This document shows positions 61,270 to 64,000 of a stretch of 64,000 bases of DNA, one piece after another. The stretch is from Butyricicoccus porcorum (GTDB lineage: Bacteria; Bacillota; Clostridia; Oscillospirales; Butyricicoccaceae). Both the position numbers and the translations under genes were made by a program. The notes under the pieces were generated by a model that was given only the letters and a program-made list of their open reading frames with translations, was not told the origin of the DNA and searched no databases. The stretch lies in assembly GCF_002157465.1 (NCBI RefSeq), contig NZ_NHOC01000001.1, positions 211,261 through 275,260 of the forward strand. Direction: 5' to 3'. Each line of letters starts with the position of its first letter. The first letter of the stretch is position 1.

Positions 61270-64000
<2,731 letters not shown>

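Overview
The window is chromosomal DNA of a Gram-positive, probably anaerobic and spore-forming member of the Clostridia. GC content is high for a clostridium (mid to upper 50s % by eye). The evidence is consistent: an hrcA-grpE-dnaK-dnaJ heat-shock operon under CIRCE operators, strong Shine-Dalgarno sequences, sigma-A promoters with 17-base spacers, a SpoIIQ-like protein behind a textbook sigma-F promoter, an FprA diiron flavoprotein, a PFL/UPF0210 protein and a clostridial type I toxin. A gut Oscillospirales/Butyricicoccaceae-type organism fits best, but that is inference. No prophage, CRISPR array or plasmid backbone is visible.

Layout. 0-3.5 kb: a ClpE-type unfoldase, a small membrane protein and five tRNAs (Gly, Arg, His, Gln, Lys) from one promoter. 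3.5-9.3 kb: minus-strand glycan genes (GtrII-like membrane protein; initiating phosphoglycosyl transferase, GT4, membrane phosphoesterase and nucleotidyltransferase). 9.4-11 kb: nitroreductase, sirtuin, then a non-coding interval with a well-formed candidate small RNA carrying four C-rich motifs. 11-17 kb: spoIIQ-like gene facing a cupin-HTH regulator with a potABCD polyamine transport operon. 17-24 kb: unknown membrane protein and the heat-shock operon. 24-29 kb: lepA, hemW, ACT protein and UPF0210 protein. 29-29.8 kb: type I toxin/antisense-RNA pair with a divergent HTH regulator. 29.8-34.7 kb: polysaccharide genes (LCP ligase, GalE, PglF-like dehydratase, YwqE-like phosphatase). 34.8-39.8 kb: orphan sugar-binding lipoprotein, then a four-gene cassette built around an unusual GTPase. 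40-54 kb: housekeeping, transport and regulatory genes (XRE regulators, ComEC-like MBL protein, FprA, MATE, AzlCD, an ABC exporter, KptA, VanZ-like, Pta, K+ channel, YjbQ, S26 peptidase). 54-57.3 kb: zinc locus (HdeD-like, ArsR-type zinc sensor, His-rich CobW GTPase, CobW-YcgQ fusion). 57.5-60.8 kb: accessory patch with overlapping small genes, a two-copy structured repeat, tyrA, a secreted protein with a divergent TTG-start HTH regulator and an IS3 remnant. 60.75-64 kb: the 3' end of an rRNA operon on the minus strand, in the order 23S (5' end outside the window), tRNA-Lys, tRNA-Glu, 5S.

How the parts fit. Envelope and glycan assembly is a recurring theme: the PGT/GT4 operon, the PglF-GalE-LCP operon and the YwqE-like phosphatase could together make, attach and regulate a surface polysaccharide. 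Protein quality control is covered by ClpE and the Hsp70 system. Zinc homeostasis is concentrated at 54-57 kb.

The observations most worth following are: the C-rich-loop sRNA (10.80-10.97 kb); the toxin/antitoxin RNA unit (28.98-29.35 kb); the GTPase cassette with a leader that can hide its own ribosome-binding site (36.0-39.7 kb); two Ig-like repeats apparently inserted in PotA; the CobW-YcgQ fusion beside an extremely His-rich CobW; and a separate promoter for 5S rRNA. All functional calls come from reading the sequence by eye; no database search or folding calculation was run.
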